A DNA stretch of 64,000 nt from assembly GCF_900167905.1 (NCBI RefSeq), contig NZ_FUYZ01000004.1:157846-221845 (forward strand), in the 5' to 3' direction. Under the pieces are notes generated by a model that was not told the origin of the DNA, made no database searches, and worked only from the letters and a program-made list of their open reading frames with translations. This document shows, one piece after another, positions 8,568-17,164 of the stretch. The stretch's first letter is position 1; every line of letters starts with the position of its first letter. A program made the translations under genes and the position numbers. The DNA is from Soonwooa buanensis. GTDB taxonomy: Bacteria; Bacteroidota; Bacteroidia; Flavobacteriales; Weeksellaceae.

Positions 8568-9431
8568 ATGAAAATTCGTGATGAAAAGTTAGAAAATATC
8601 ATTGCTTGGGCAGAAAATAACGAAGATATTCGAGTGGTTTTGTTGACGAGTTCTTTGGTGAATCCGTTGGCGCCGGTTGATGATTTGAGCGATTTGGATA
8701 TCGAATTTGTTTTTGAAAATAATGATAAATATGTTGAAAATAATTCTTGGCTAAATATTTTTGGGAATCCAATTGCAATGATTGAAGAAGATGAAACTTG
8801 TTTTGATGGCAAGCATGCGATGAAGATGGTTTTGTACGAAGATGGCGTGAAGGTGGATTTTAAATTGTATAGTAAAACGAAATTCTGTGAAGAAGTTAAT
8901 CAGCAAGATTTGCCGGAAGATTGGGATATTGGCTATGAAATTTTGCTAGATAAAGACGAAATGACCAAGGCTATGAAGAAGCCTAGTTATCAAGTTTCGA
9001 TTATCAAGAAGCCGACAGAAGCGCAATTTCAAACCTTGTTAAATGATTTTTGGTGGGATACAACTTATGTTTCAAAATGTTTGAAAAGAGACGATTTATT
9101 TTATGCTAAATATATGTCCGAGGGTATTCGAAGTAATTATTTGGTTCCGTTGATTGAGTATTTTATCGGAAGTCAACACGATTGGAAAGTGACAACTAAT
9201 AAACATGGAAGGCTTTTCAAACACTATTTGTCGCCAGAATTATGGAAGAAAATTGAAGCAACATTTTCAGGAAGCGATATTGATGAAAACTGGAAAGCCT
9301 TATTTGCAATGATGGATTTGGTGCACGAAATTGGAACGCAATTATCTGTAAAACTGAATTTTAGCTATCCTGAAAAATTAGAAAAAGATATTAGAAAATA
9401 TACAACAGATTTGAAGGTTAAGATTAAATAA
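8568..9431 (+). CDS. aadS: Aminoglycoside 6-adenylyltransferase AadS-like
   Basis: Nucleotidyltransferase of the ANT(6) family that adenylylates streptomycin. The signature region LLTSSLVNPLAPVDDLSDLD (residues 25-44) contains the D-x-D metal-binding aspartates, followed by EEDETCFDGKHAMKMVLYEDGVKVDFKLY, which supplies the third acidic residue. The 287-aa length equals AadS of Bacteroides and the Chryseobacterium group. No mobility genes flank it, and codon use resembles its neighbours, so it looks like an intrinsic chromosomal copy. No convincing TAnnTTTG box is seen before the ATG; the 70 bp upstream follow a repeat element. Resistance itself cannot be judged from sequence. Confidence 0.83.
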   Translation: MKIRDEKLENIIAWAENNEDIRVVLLTSSLVNPLAPVDDLSDLDIEFVFENNDKYVENNSWLNIFGNPIAMIEEDETCFDGKHAMKMVLYEDGVKVDFKLYSKTKFCEEVNQQDLPEDWDIGYEILLDKDEMTKAMKKPSYQVSIIKKPTEAQFQTLLNDFWWDTTYVSKCLKRDDLFYAKYMSEGIRSNYLVPLIEYFIGSQHDWKVTTNKHGRLFKHYLSPELWKKIEATFSGSDIDENWKALFAMMDLVHEIGTQLSVKLNFSYPEKLEKDIRKYTTDLKVKIK

Positions 9432-9434
9432 AAA

Positions 9435-9466
9435 AATGGCAGTATTCTCGGAAGAATACCGCCATT
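9435..9466. terminator. Bidirectional hairpin between aadS and the M4 protease gene
   Basis: AATGGCAGTATTCT and AGAATACCGCCATT form a 14-bp stem with one mismatch and a 4-nt loop, between two convergent genes. The A-run on the left gives a T-tract for minus-strand transcripts; the plus side is weaker. Confidence 0.7.
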
Positions 9467-9485
9467 AAATAATGATTTTATAGTG

Positions 9486-12152
9486 TTATTTTTTTACGAA
9501 TTTTAGAACTATTGGTTCTTCTGAGTTGTCAATTTTGACAATGTATACACCTTGTTGTAGTCTTGCAACATTGATGTTTTGATCGTCTGATGTTAGTTTA
9601 ACACTCATTTTTAAATTACCAGCTACATCATAAATGTTGGCAGTGGTATCTTTTCTTAATTTCGCAGGGATATTCAAAGTGAAGTTGTCAACAACAGGAT
9701 TTGGATATAGTTTGATATCGTCATTTGTTAATTCTGAATTTTGGTTTTGAGAATTAATATTATTGACAGTATAACCTGGTTCTACTCGCAAAGAATAACA
9801 AGAGTTAGCATTGTAGCCGCTATATGGATATACTTTAATGTAATATGTTCCTGCAGCAAAATTATATTGTATCTTCTCAGCTGTTGTACCTGCATTCAAT
9901 GAGGATTTTAGAATGCTTGTACCATTTGAATTGTATAATCTTAAGTCAATATCATGTGTAAGATTGCTTAGTTTGATGGTAGCTTGTCCGCCAGTTGTAA
10001 AGGTAATTTTGTACCAGTCTATATCACCAGAAACTTGAATGGCTGCATTATAATCTGTGCTAAGTGCGGTGATTGGTGTTGCGGTCGCGGTTGTGTTATT
10101 TGATTCGTAAGCTTGTGCGCAAGAGCCAGTTGAAGCTGCAGTTGTGAATTGTCCAGTTGTGTAGTTGCTACTGCTAGTTATCGAACAATTATTTTTAACT
10201 CGAATATCATAAGTGGTACTCGCTGTAAGGCTAGTTAAGTTCTGTGTAGTTGTTGTTGTAGAATTTGTAGTCCATGTACTTGATGATGTTGGCTTGTATT
10301 CAAAACTATAGCCTGTTGATCCGCTTACTGCTGACCAGTTAACTGTGGCTGTAGTTTGTGTAATATTTGCAGAAGTTATAGTGCTAGGTGCTGTACAAGT
10401 TGTGGTGCCTCCTGAGCCAGCTGCAGAACCTATTCCTACGGCGTAAAATGCATTCATGACTTGATTGGCCTCGTTGCTGCCAACACCGTAAAGGTCTTCT
10501 GCAGATTTGATAGAGTAAGTTCTAGCATCAGCATAAGTTGAAGAAGCTCCTAGGTATGATGTGTTTGTTCTGTATGCAATTGCAGCAGCCTTTTGAATAC
10601 CGATACCAGTAACGTTAAAACTATTGCCGATATCATTAGTACCTGCGCCACCAACTGTTAATAAGTAGAACCAATAATTAAGTACACCAGAGTTGGTATG
10701 TACACCGCAGTAGTCGTTAGAGCTTGTCGGTGAGCAACCAGAGACATTAACCCATTTTGTACCTTTATAAGTATCTGGTTGGTTGTATTGGTTGGGATTA
10801 CTCATACTTCTAAAAGTCATTCCGATTTGTTGTCCCATTAGCCAATTGGCTGTTGTTGGTTTTGCAGAAAATTCGACTGCTTTTCCCAGAATGTCAGAAT
10901 AAGCTTCGTTAAGCGCACCAGACTCGCCACGATAAGCAAGATTTGAAGTTCTTTCTGTTACGCCATGCGTCATCTCGTGACCTACAATATCGAGTGAGGT
11001 TAATGGTGTAGTAGATGAATCGCCGTCGCCATAGGTCATTCTAGAGCCGTCCCAATAAGCATTAAGGTAGTTAGAGCTATAATGTACATAACTTAACATT
11101 TTCATACCGTTATTGTCGATACCATTTCTATTGTAGGTATTTTTATAGTAATCATAAACTTTTTCGGAACCCCAATGTGCATCCGTAGCGTATTGATCTT
11201 CTGCAGAGTTAACATTGTTCCAATTGTTGTCAGCATCGGTAAAGTCAACAGCATTTGTGTAGGATGTTGATTTTTTGAGATTGTAAGTTTCAATACCATT
11301 GCCTCTGCCAGTTTCACGAAGTCTATAGGTAGAACCTGTATAATCTGTTGTAATACTTTGTGTGCCACTGTATGCGGTTACTGCGCTTCCTGTTGTGTTA
11401 GCTAACATACTAGATGATGTGGCAATAACTGGGTGATAATCGATATGTATTTCTCTGCTAGTCCCTTCGCCGTACAGTGTTTTAATAAGGTCTTCACTTC
11501 CTAGGATGCTGCCGTTTTGTGCATCGACATATATTAATTTTCTTGAAACTGGAGCCTCTGCATAAATGTCAAATTTGTAAGCTAAACGCAATTGATCAGC
11601 TTTGAACTCGGAGCCAGAATTGTAATAAACAAGATCAGCTTTTGGAAGAAAGCTTGCATTCTTGTTTTGAGTTTCTTTTTTAAGGAAATCTTCTTCGGCT
11701 AGATTTTCCCATTTATATTGCTTAGCACCTACGAGGTTTTTGGCAGCAGCTAATGCTGAGCTTTCAGAAATTTTTGAGCTTTTGCTTTTTATATCTGATG
11801 AGAACTCTTTAATGCTTAATCCATTTTGAGCAAGCAATTTGCCAGCTTTTACATGTTGAACGATATAAGCGCCTTCGATAGGTATACCATTGTAGGTTTG
11901 TTGATAACGATAATGCTCGATACCCAGATTATCAATTTCTGAGGAAATGAATTTAAGTTCTGGAAGTTGATCTTTTGTACTTTTCGAATCGAAAGCAAAA
12001 ACACCTTTTTGGAAATTAGGTGCATTAGATTCTGTAAATTCGATAAGTGAGTTGTGAAATTTTTGATTGTTAAGGTCTTGTTTTTGTTCTTGACCATAAA
12101 ATGCTACTGCTATTCCTAAAGCAGCAACAGAAAGGTAGTACTTGTTTTTCAT
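9486..12152 (-). CDS. Secreted M4 (thermolysin-like) metalloprotease with T9SS sorting domain
   Basis: Extracellular zinc endopeptidase of 888 aa. Order: signal peptide (about 1-20), FTP/PepSY propeptide (about 25-220), M4 catalytic domain (about 230-570) with zinc motif HEMTH at 392-396 and third ligand Glu416 in GALNEAYSD, a fibronectin type III domain (about 583-670), a PPC-type beta domain (about 680-790) and a C-terminal Por/type A sorting domain (about 815-888) with YPNPV and the final VLKFVKK. The sorting domain predicts export through the type IX system after Sec transport. It has its own promoter (12173-12180). Confidence 0.93.
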   Translation of the reverse strand: MKNKYYLSVAALGIAVAFYGQEQKQDLNNQKFHNSLIEFTESNAPNFQKGVFAFDSKSTKDQLPELKFISSEIDNLGIEHYRYQQTYNGIPIEGAYIVQHVKAGKLLAQNGLSIKEFSSDIKSKSSKISESSALAAAKNLVGAKQYKWENLAEEDFLKKETQNKNASFLPKADLVYYNSGSEFKADQLRLAYKFDIYAEAPVSRKLIYVDAQNGSILGSEDLIKTLYGEGTSREIHIDYHPVIATSSSMLANTTGSAVTAYSGTQSITTDYTGSTYRLRETGRGNGIETYNLKKSTSYTNAVDFTDADNNWNNVNSAEDQYATDAHWGSEKVYDYYKNTYNRNGIDNNGMKMLSYVHYSSNYLNAYWDGSRMTYGDGDSSTTPLTSLDIVGHEMTHGVTERTSNLAYRGESGALNEAYSDILGKAVEFSAKPTTANWLMGQQIGMTFRSMSNPNQYNQPDTYKGTKWVNVSGCSPTSSNDYCGVHTNSGVLNYWFYLLTVGGAGTNDIGNSFNVTGIGIQKAAAIAYRTNTSYLGASSTYADARTYSIKSAEDLYGVGSNEANQVMNAFYAVGIGSAAGSGGTTTCTAPSTITSANITQTTATVNWSAVSGSTGYSFEYKPTSSSTWTTNSTTTTTQNLTSLTASTTYDIRVKNNCSITSSSNYTTGQFTTAASTGSCAQAYESNNTTATATPITALSTDYNAAIQVSGDIDWYKITFTTGGQATIKLSNLTHDIDLRLYNSNGTSILKSSLNAGTTAEKIQYNFAAGTYYIKVYPYSGYNANSCYSLRVEPGYTVNNINSQNQNSELTNDDIKLYPNPVVDNFTLNIPAKLRKDTTANIYDVAGNLKMSVKLTSDDQNINVARLQQGVYIVKIDNSEEPIVLKFVKK

Positions 12153-12172
12153 TTTTTAAGATTTGGTATCGA

Positions 12173-12180
12173 CAAATGTA
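12173..12180 (-). promoter_or_regulatory. -7 box of the M4 protease gene
   Basis: Reading minus strand, TACATTTG matches TAnnTTTG, 20 nt upstream of the ATG at 12152. Confidence 0.6.
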
Positions 12181-12498
12181 TAATAAAATCCTAATGAAAA
12201 AATAAAATTTTTGAGAAAAATATAATAAATAGAATTAAATTATATAAATTATGTAATTTAATTAATATTGTCTATAATTTATTCATTTGTTTTGTTTGTG
12301 ATGTTATTGATTTTATTTATGTTAAAAGATTGGTAATCTATAAATTAATGTAGTATTATGTTTGGAATAGTTTATTATTTAAAATAGTTTTAGGTTATAG
12401 ATATTTAAAATTAGATTGGTAAAACTGATAAATAAAATAAATATTTGAAGCTTTTAAAGAAATTTCTTTCATTATAACTTTTGTAATTATCCACCAGC
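12181..12498. other. AT-rich intergenic stretch with no gene
   Basis: About 320 bp of very AT-rich sequence upstream of the M4 protease promoter. I see no open reading frame, tRNA or convincing hairpin. It could hold upstream regulatory sites for the protease. Confidence 0.6.
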
Positions 12499-12610
12499 TG
12501 CGGCCGGGATAGTAAGGGCGCGAGCGCAGCGAGCGGTCTGAAGAAAAGCTTTGGGAAAGTTTAGGCTTCTGAAGACGGAACCCCTGAATAGCCCGAAATG
12601 CCGCCCAAAT
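12499..12610 (-). repeat. GC-rich structured interspersed element, subtype A copy 2
   Basis: Second copy of the element at 8388-8498, same orientation, with the same closing pair GCGGC/GCCGC (12500-12504 with 12600-12604) and the shared GGGCTATTC and CTATCCC blocks on the minus strand. The internal GC arm differs: GCTCGCTGCGCTCGC instead of the perfect inverted repeat of copy 1. Confidence 0.85.
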
Positions 12611-12647
12611 AAAAAATCCGCTCTCCTAAAATGAAGAACGGATTTTT
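12611..12647 (-). terminator. Intrinsic terminator of the S9 peptidase gene
   Basis: AAAAATCCG (12612-12620) pairs with CGGATTTTT (12639-12647) around an 18-nt loop. It lies directly after the S9 peptidase stop codon on the minus strand and abuts the repeat element. Confidence 0.65.
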
Positions 12648-12650
12648 GTT

Positions 12651-14789
12651 TTATTTTTTTAGATGTTGATCGAAATAATCGGTCACTTTTTGCATCAAAT
12701 GGACACGATCTTTGCCGATGACATTGTGTTGATGCCCTGGATAAACGAAGTAATCCAACTGCACGCCTTTGTCAACCGCAGACTTTAGGAAGTCGATGGA
12801 ATGTTGCCAAACCACAACGTCGTCTTGCGCCCCGTGGATCATCAAAAGATTGCCTTTCAGATTTTGTACTTTGTCCAAAAGATTGGCTTTGGCGTAACCT
12901 TCTGGATTTTCTTGTGGCGTGTCCATATAACGTTCTGTGTACATTATTTCGTACATATTCCAGTCGATAACTGGACCACCAGCAACTCCAGCTTTGAAAA
13001 CTTCTGGATGCTTTAACATAAAGGAAGTCGTCATAAAACCACCAAAACTCCAGCCGTGGATTCCCATATTTTGAGCATCAACGTAAGGTAGAGATTTAAG
13101 GTAAGAAACGCCTTTTAGTTGGTCGTTCATTTCGGTATCGCCCAAGTTTCTGAAAACAGCTTGCTCGAATTTAACGCCTCTGTTAGACGATCCGCGACCA
13201 TCCATCGTGAAGATAATGTAGCCATTTTGTGCCATATATTCGTACCAAAGATTACCCGAAGCAGGGAAGGAGTTGGTGATCAACTGCAAATGCGGACCAT
13301 TGTACAAATAGACAATTGTCGGATATTTTTTGTTGGGATCGAAGTCTGTTGGAAGAATTATTTTTCCGTAAAGATCTGTGCCGTCGTCGGCTTTCAGCGT
13401 TACATTTTTAATTTCAGGTCGCTTGTAGTTTTTAAGCGGATTTTCTGAAGTTAAAATATTTTCGGATTTCAAGTTGTTGGTATGGATAATATTGGCAACG
13501 CGCGGCGTTGTTGCATTGGCGTAGACATCGTAGATTTTACTTCCATCTTTAGATAAAACCGCTTGGTGCATACCTTCGGCTTTGTCTAATCTTTCCATTT
13601 TTTGAGTTGACCAATTAACGCGGTAGATGTGTCTTTCTAAAGCAGTTTCTTTGGTGGAAATAAAATAAATGTCTTTTTGTTTTTCGTTAAATCCAAGAAT
13701 TTCGGTTACCAACCAATCGCCTTTTGTCAACTGAGAAACAAGACCTTTTTCCAAATTATAATGGAACAAATGATTGTAACCCGAACGTTGACTTTGCCAA
13801 ATAAAATCGGTGTTAGAATTTGGTAAGAACAACATTGGATTTTGAGGTTCTACATATTTATCGTTAGTTTCTTCAAAAAGTGTTTTGATAAAGTTTCCGC
13901 TTTTTGCGTCATACTGATTCAGTTTCATGTGATTTTGACCACGATTAAGCACTGCAACGAAAACATATTTAGAATCTGGACTCCAAGAAATAGCCGTTAA
14001 ATATTGCTCTTTATCACCATCTATTTTTAGAAAATTGGTTTTATTGCTTTTAACATCGTAAACGCCCAAAGTCACTTCATGAGACTTTTGTCCAGCCATC
14101 GGATACTTGATATTGGTATTAACCGCAGGCGTCACAGACCAATCGATAATCGGATAATCTTTTACCATACTTTGGTCCATTCTATAGAAAGCAATCATCT
14201 CAGAATTTGGTGCTGCGAAAATTCCGCCTTTGATCCCAAATTCGTTTCTGTGTACAGCTTGACCGTTAAGAATATCTTTGTTTTGGTCGTTCGTAATAGC
14301 GGTTTCTTTTCCGTTTTGATTGATGAAAAGATTATTGTCTTTGGTGTAAACTAAACTTTTTTTGTCTTGTAAAAGTTGAAGATTATCGTTGTTTTCACCT
14401 AAAGTAATTGACTCGCCAATTGTCCAAGTTTTGTTAGATTTCGTTAACCAAGTTAATTTGTTTCCGCTAACATAATAAGCTTTGTCAGAACCAACAAAAT
14501 TAATTTTTGGAAGCGATTTTAGTTTTGCAGTTCCAAGGTTTTGGTTAAGTTGTGTTAAAGAGATTAATGTATCTTGCTTTTTGCTTTTAACATCGGTTGT
14601 CAAATAAGCATTTTTTACAGACTGAATATAAGATTGTCCATCGTCCGACCACGAAAACTGTGCAATGTTTTTTGGTGCTAAATTGCTTCGCATTCCGTTA
14701 ACCGCTTCTGCCATTGTGAATTTTTGATTCTGTGCAAAAGCAAAGCTACCAACAGTCAAAGCAACTAGTGAGTATTTTATAAATTTCAT
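12651..14789 (-). CDS. S9 family dipeptidyl peptidase (DPP IV-like)
   Basis: Serine peptidase that releases N-terminal dipeptides, probably periplasmic. At 712 aa it has a signal peptide (about 1-19, cut near AFAQ), an N-terminal beta-propeller (DPPIV_N, about 95-445) and a C-terminal alpha/beta hydrolase domain (about 500-712). The nucleophile motif GWSFGG has Ser581; HGAQDD carries the catalytic Asp, and the His lies in YPGHQHN near residue 688. Family specificity is often Xaa-Pro, but this is not readable here. It is a single-gene unit with a promoter at 14810-14817. Confidence 0.9.
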   Translation of the reverse strand: MKFIKYSLVALTVGSFAFAQNQKFTMAEAVNGMRSNLAPKNIAQFSWSDDGQSYIQSVKNAYLTTDVKSKKQDTLISLTQLNQNLGTAKLKSLPKINFVGSDKAYYVSGNKLTWLTKSNKTWTIGESITLGENNDNLQLLQDKKSLVYTKDNNLFINQNGKETAITNDQNKDILNGQAVHRNEFGIKGGIFAAPNSEMIAFYRMDQSMVKDYPIIDWSVTPAVNTNIKYPMAGQKSHEVTLGVYDVKSNKTNFLKIDGDKEQYLTAISWSPDSKYVFVAVLNRGQNHMKLNQYDAKSGNFIKTLFEETNDKYVEPQNPMLFLPNSNTDFIWQSQRSGYNHLFHYNLEKGLVSQLTKGDWLVTEILGFNEKQKDIYFISTKETALERHIYRVNWSTQKMERLDKAEGMHQAVLSKDGSKIYDVYANATTPRVANIIHTNNLKSENILTSENPLKNYKRPEIKNVTLKADDGTDLYGKIILPTDFDPNKKYPTIVYLYNGPHLQLITNSFPASGNLWYEYMAQNGYIIFTMDGRGSSNRGVKFEQAVFRNLGDTEMNDQLKGVSYLKSLPYVDAQNMGIHGWSFGGFMTTSFMLKHPEVFKAGVAGGPVIDWNMYEIMYTERYMDTPQENPEGYAKANLLDKVQNLKGNLLMIHGAQDDVVVWQHSIDFLKSAVDKGVQLDYFVYPGHQHNVIGKDRVHLMQKVTDYFDQHLKK

Positions 14790-14809
14790 TGAGTAATTGT
14801 TTAAGTACT

Positions 14810-14817
14810 CAAAAATA
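14810..14817 (-). promoter_or_regulatory. -7 box of the S9 peptidase gene
   Basis: Minus-strand TATTTTTG matches TAnnTTTG, 20 nt upstream of the ATG at 14789. Confidence 0.6.
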
Positions 14818-14899
14818 CGGATTTATCTTGATTTTGAAATTTGGGTTAAATAAAAGTCTTTCTTAATGAAATAACTGAATAAAAAATGTGATAAAGGAA

Positions 14900-14932
14900 A
14901 AGGCTTTCAGGGTTTAAACCGCTGAAAGCCTT
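14900..14932. other. Perfect hairpin between S9 promoter and ABC-F terminator
   Basis: AAGGCTTTCAG (14900-14910) pairs perfectly with CTGAAAGCCTT (14922-14932); the loop holds the palindrome GGTTTAAACC. It lies beyond the ABC-F terminator at 14950-14971. It could be a second, back-up terminator or an operator for the S9 gene. Confidence 0.6.
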
Positions 14933-14941
14933 GTTAAGCGC

Positions 14942-14971
14942 ACAAAAAAAATCCTCCGAAATTGGAGGATT
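14942..14971 (-). terminator. Intrinsic terminator of the ABC-F gene
   Basis: AATCCTCC and GGAGGATT form an 8-bp stem, followed on the minus strand by eight T residues. It lies a few bases after the ABC-F stop. Confidence 0.85.
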
Positions 14972-14977
14972 TAGTAT

Positions 14978-16912
14978 TTAAGAAGTTTGTTCTGATAAAT
15001 ATTCCCATTCTTGCAACGCAAGATCAAGTTCTTCTTTTGTTTTATTGTATTGTTCTAAAGTTTCGTCCGAAGGATTACTTTTCGTGAACTGCGCTTCAAA
15101 TTCCGAAACCTTGGTTTCAAGCTCCGAAATTTTTTCTTCCACTTTTTTAATCTTATTTAAAACCGCTTTTTGTTCTTTACTTACAAAGCCAGAATTAGTC
15201 GAAGTTTCCTTTTCAACAGGTTTTTCTTCCTTTTTCGGTTGTTCAACTTTGGCTTCTTCACCATGAAGTTTTGCTTTTTCAGCAGAGATTTCGCGGATAC
15301 TTTCTTTCTGACGGAACTCTAGATATTCGTCGATGTTTCCTAAAAATTCTTTCATTTTTCCATCACGGAATTCAAAGATTTTATCACAAAGACCTTGCAA
15401 GAATTCACGGTCGTGAGAAATAACAATTAAGGTTCCTTCAAATTTTTGAAGCGCCAATTTGATGATTTCTTTAGACTGAATATCCAAGTGGTTGGTAGGT
15501 TCGTCCATAATCAACGTGTTGAAAGGACGTAACAACAACTTACAAAGTGCTAGACGGTTACGTTCTCCTCCCGAAAGGACTTTCGTCTTTTTGGTAACAT
15601 CTTCACCTTGAAACAAGAAAGATCCTAAAAGGTCACGAACTCTAGGTCTCGTTTCTTCGGTTGCAGAATCTTCCGCCTCTTGAAGAACCGTTTTGTCTGG
15701 TGTTAAAACTTCTTCCTGATTTTGAGCAAAATAACCAATATTAACATTGTGTCCTAAAGTCCAATTTCCGGAATGGTCTTTAATTTCGCCAGCCAAAATT
15801 TTAGCTAAAGTCGTTTTACCTTGACCATTTTGTCCCAACAATGCGATACGATCGCCACGTTGCACAAAGAAATCGACATCATCAAAAATCTGTTTTTGTC
15901 CGTAAGCTTTTCCTAGTTTTTCGGCTTCGAAAACCACTTTGCCCGGAACAACAGATTGTACAAATCGAATATTAAATTTAGAAACGTCCTCGTTGTCAAT
16001 TTCGATACGTTCTATTTTTTCTAATTTTTTAATTAAAGATTGCGCAAAAGAAGCTTTGGTCGCACTCGCACGGAACTTGTTGATGTTGTCTTCCATCTGT
16101 TTGATTTCCGCATCTTGGTTTTTCTTCGCTTGTGATAACTTTTCGCGACGTTCTTCACGCATTACCAAATATTTGGAATAATTGGCTTTGTAATCGTCAA
16201 CTTTTTTGTTGTTAACATCAAAAGTTCTGTTACAAACAGCAGTCATAAACTGCTTATCGTGACTTACCAAAACAATGGCGCCGTTATAATCTTTTAAGAA
16301 GTTTTCTAACCAAATAATGGATTCCATATCCAAGTGGTTGGTCGGCTCATCGAGAAGCATCAAATCATTTTTCTGAAGTAAAAGCTTCGCCAATTCGATT
16401 CGCATTCTCCATCCGCCAGAAAATTCGTCAGTGATTTTATGAAAATCATCCGCTTTGAAACCAAGTCCAAACAAAACCTTTTCCACATAGCATTCTAGGT
16501 TGTAGGCATCGTGATTCATCAACAAATCGTTTAGCTCTGTCATTTTCTGAATAAGGTCAGAATAAGCGTCACTTTCGTAATCTGTTCTCGTTGCTAATTG
16601 GTGGTTAACCTCTTCTAATTCGTCCTTCCAAGCGTTAATTTGCTCAAAAGCTTGCATGGTTTCGTTCCAAACAGTTCTACCTTTTACAAAGTCTAAATCT
16701 TGCTTTAGAAAACCAATCGTTATATTACCTTCTGTAACAACGTTGCCTTCAAAAAAAGTAATTTCTTTTGAAAGTATTTTAAGAAGTGTAGATTTTCCTG
16801 CTCCATTTTTACCTACCAAACCGACTTTGTCATCTTTTTTAATGGTGAAATTCACATCTCTAAAAAGATAATTTCCGGAGTGATGAAGCCCTAAACCTTG
16901 TACTGAAACCAT
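14978..16912 (-). CDS. ABC-F family ATP-binding cassette protein
   Basis: Soluble tandem ABC ATPase with no membrane domain, 644 aa. Domain 1 has Walker A GKNGAGKST and signature FSGGWRMR; domain 2 has GQNGQGKTT and LSGGERNR. Each Walker B is followed by LLDEPTNHLD or IMDEPTNHLD and a switch SHD. The interdomain linker (about 235-315) is charged and helical, and the C-terminus carries a Uup-type coiled coil (about 575-644). ABC-F proteins act on ribosomes in translation or antibiotic protection. This one resembles housekeeping Uup/YdiF types more than resistance types, but the split is not certain from sequence. Confidence 0.9.
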   Translation of the reverse strand: MVSVQGLGLHHSGNYLFRDVNFTIKKDDKVGLVGKNGAGKSTLLKILSKEITFFEGNVVTEGNITIGFLKQDLDFVKGRTVWNETMQAFEQINAWKDELEEVNHQLATRTDYESDAYSDLIQKMTELNDLLMNHDAYNLECYVEKVLFGLGFKADDFHKITDEFSGGWRMRIELAKLLLQKNDLMLLDEPTNHLDMESIIWLENFLKDYNGAIVLVSHDKQFMTAVCNRTFDVNNKKVDDYKANYSKYLVMREERREKLSQAKKNQDAEIKQMEDNINKFRASATKASFAQSLIKKLEKIERIEIDNEDVSKFNIRFVQSVVPGKVVFEAEKLGKAYGQKQIFDDVDFFVQRGDRIALLGQNGQGKTTLAKILAGEIKDHSGNWTLGHNVNIGYFAQNQEEVLTPDKTVLQEAEDSATEETRPRVRDLLGSFLFQGEDVTKKTKVLSGGERNRLALCKLLLRPFNTLIMDEPTNHLDIQSKEIIKLALQKFEGTLIVISHDREFLQGLCDKIFEFRDGKMKEFLGNIDEYLEFRQKESIREISAEKAKLHGEEAKVEQPKKEEKPVEKETSTNSGFVSKEQKAVLNKIKKVEEKISELETKVSEFEAQFTKSNPSDETLEQYNKTKEELDLALQEWEYLSEQTS

Positions 16913-16930
16913 GTGTTAAATTTTACGGTG

Positions 16931-16938
16931 CAAAAGTA
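16931..16938 (-). promoter_or_regulatory. -7 box of the ABC-F gene
   Basis: Minus-strand TACTTTTG matches TAnnTTTG, 18 nt upstream of the ATG at 16912. The heptanucleotide array begins about 36 bp further upstream. Confidence 0.6.
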
Positions 16939-16973
16939 AGGATTTTAAGCGAGAGAGAAAATTGAAGTTTTAC

Positions 16974-17160
16974 TTATGAATTATGAATTATGAATTATGA
17001 ATTATGAATTATGAATTATGAATTATGAATTATGAATTATGAATTATGAATTAGTTTTGATTAAGAGACAAGAGACAAGAGACAAGAGACAAGAGACAAG
17101 AATCAAGAGACAAGAACCCAAAACCGACAACCATCAACCATCAACCATCAATTAACAACC
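16974..17160. repeat. Composite heptanucleotide repeat array (copy 2)
   Basis: Eleven perfect tandem TTATGAA units occupy 16974-17050. After a 12-bp spacer come five perfect AAGAGAC units (17063-17097), then the variants AAGAATC, AAGAGAC and AAGAACC. CATCAAC-type units follow to about 17155, ending in ACAACCAAAACTAAT. The motif order matches the array at the left window edge. It is intergenic, between the ABC-F promoter and the 3' end of the DUF5715 gene. Confidence 0.95.
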
Positions 17161-17164
17161 AAAA

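Noticed and set aside
12181-12498. Hidden small RNA or gene in the AT-rich gap
   Set aside because: No stable stem, no open frame of useful length and no -7 box with a downstream terminator could be seen.
16974-17160. CRISPR array
   Set aside because: The units are 7 bp with no spacers of constant length and no cas genes nearby; they are tandem microsatellites.
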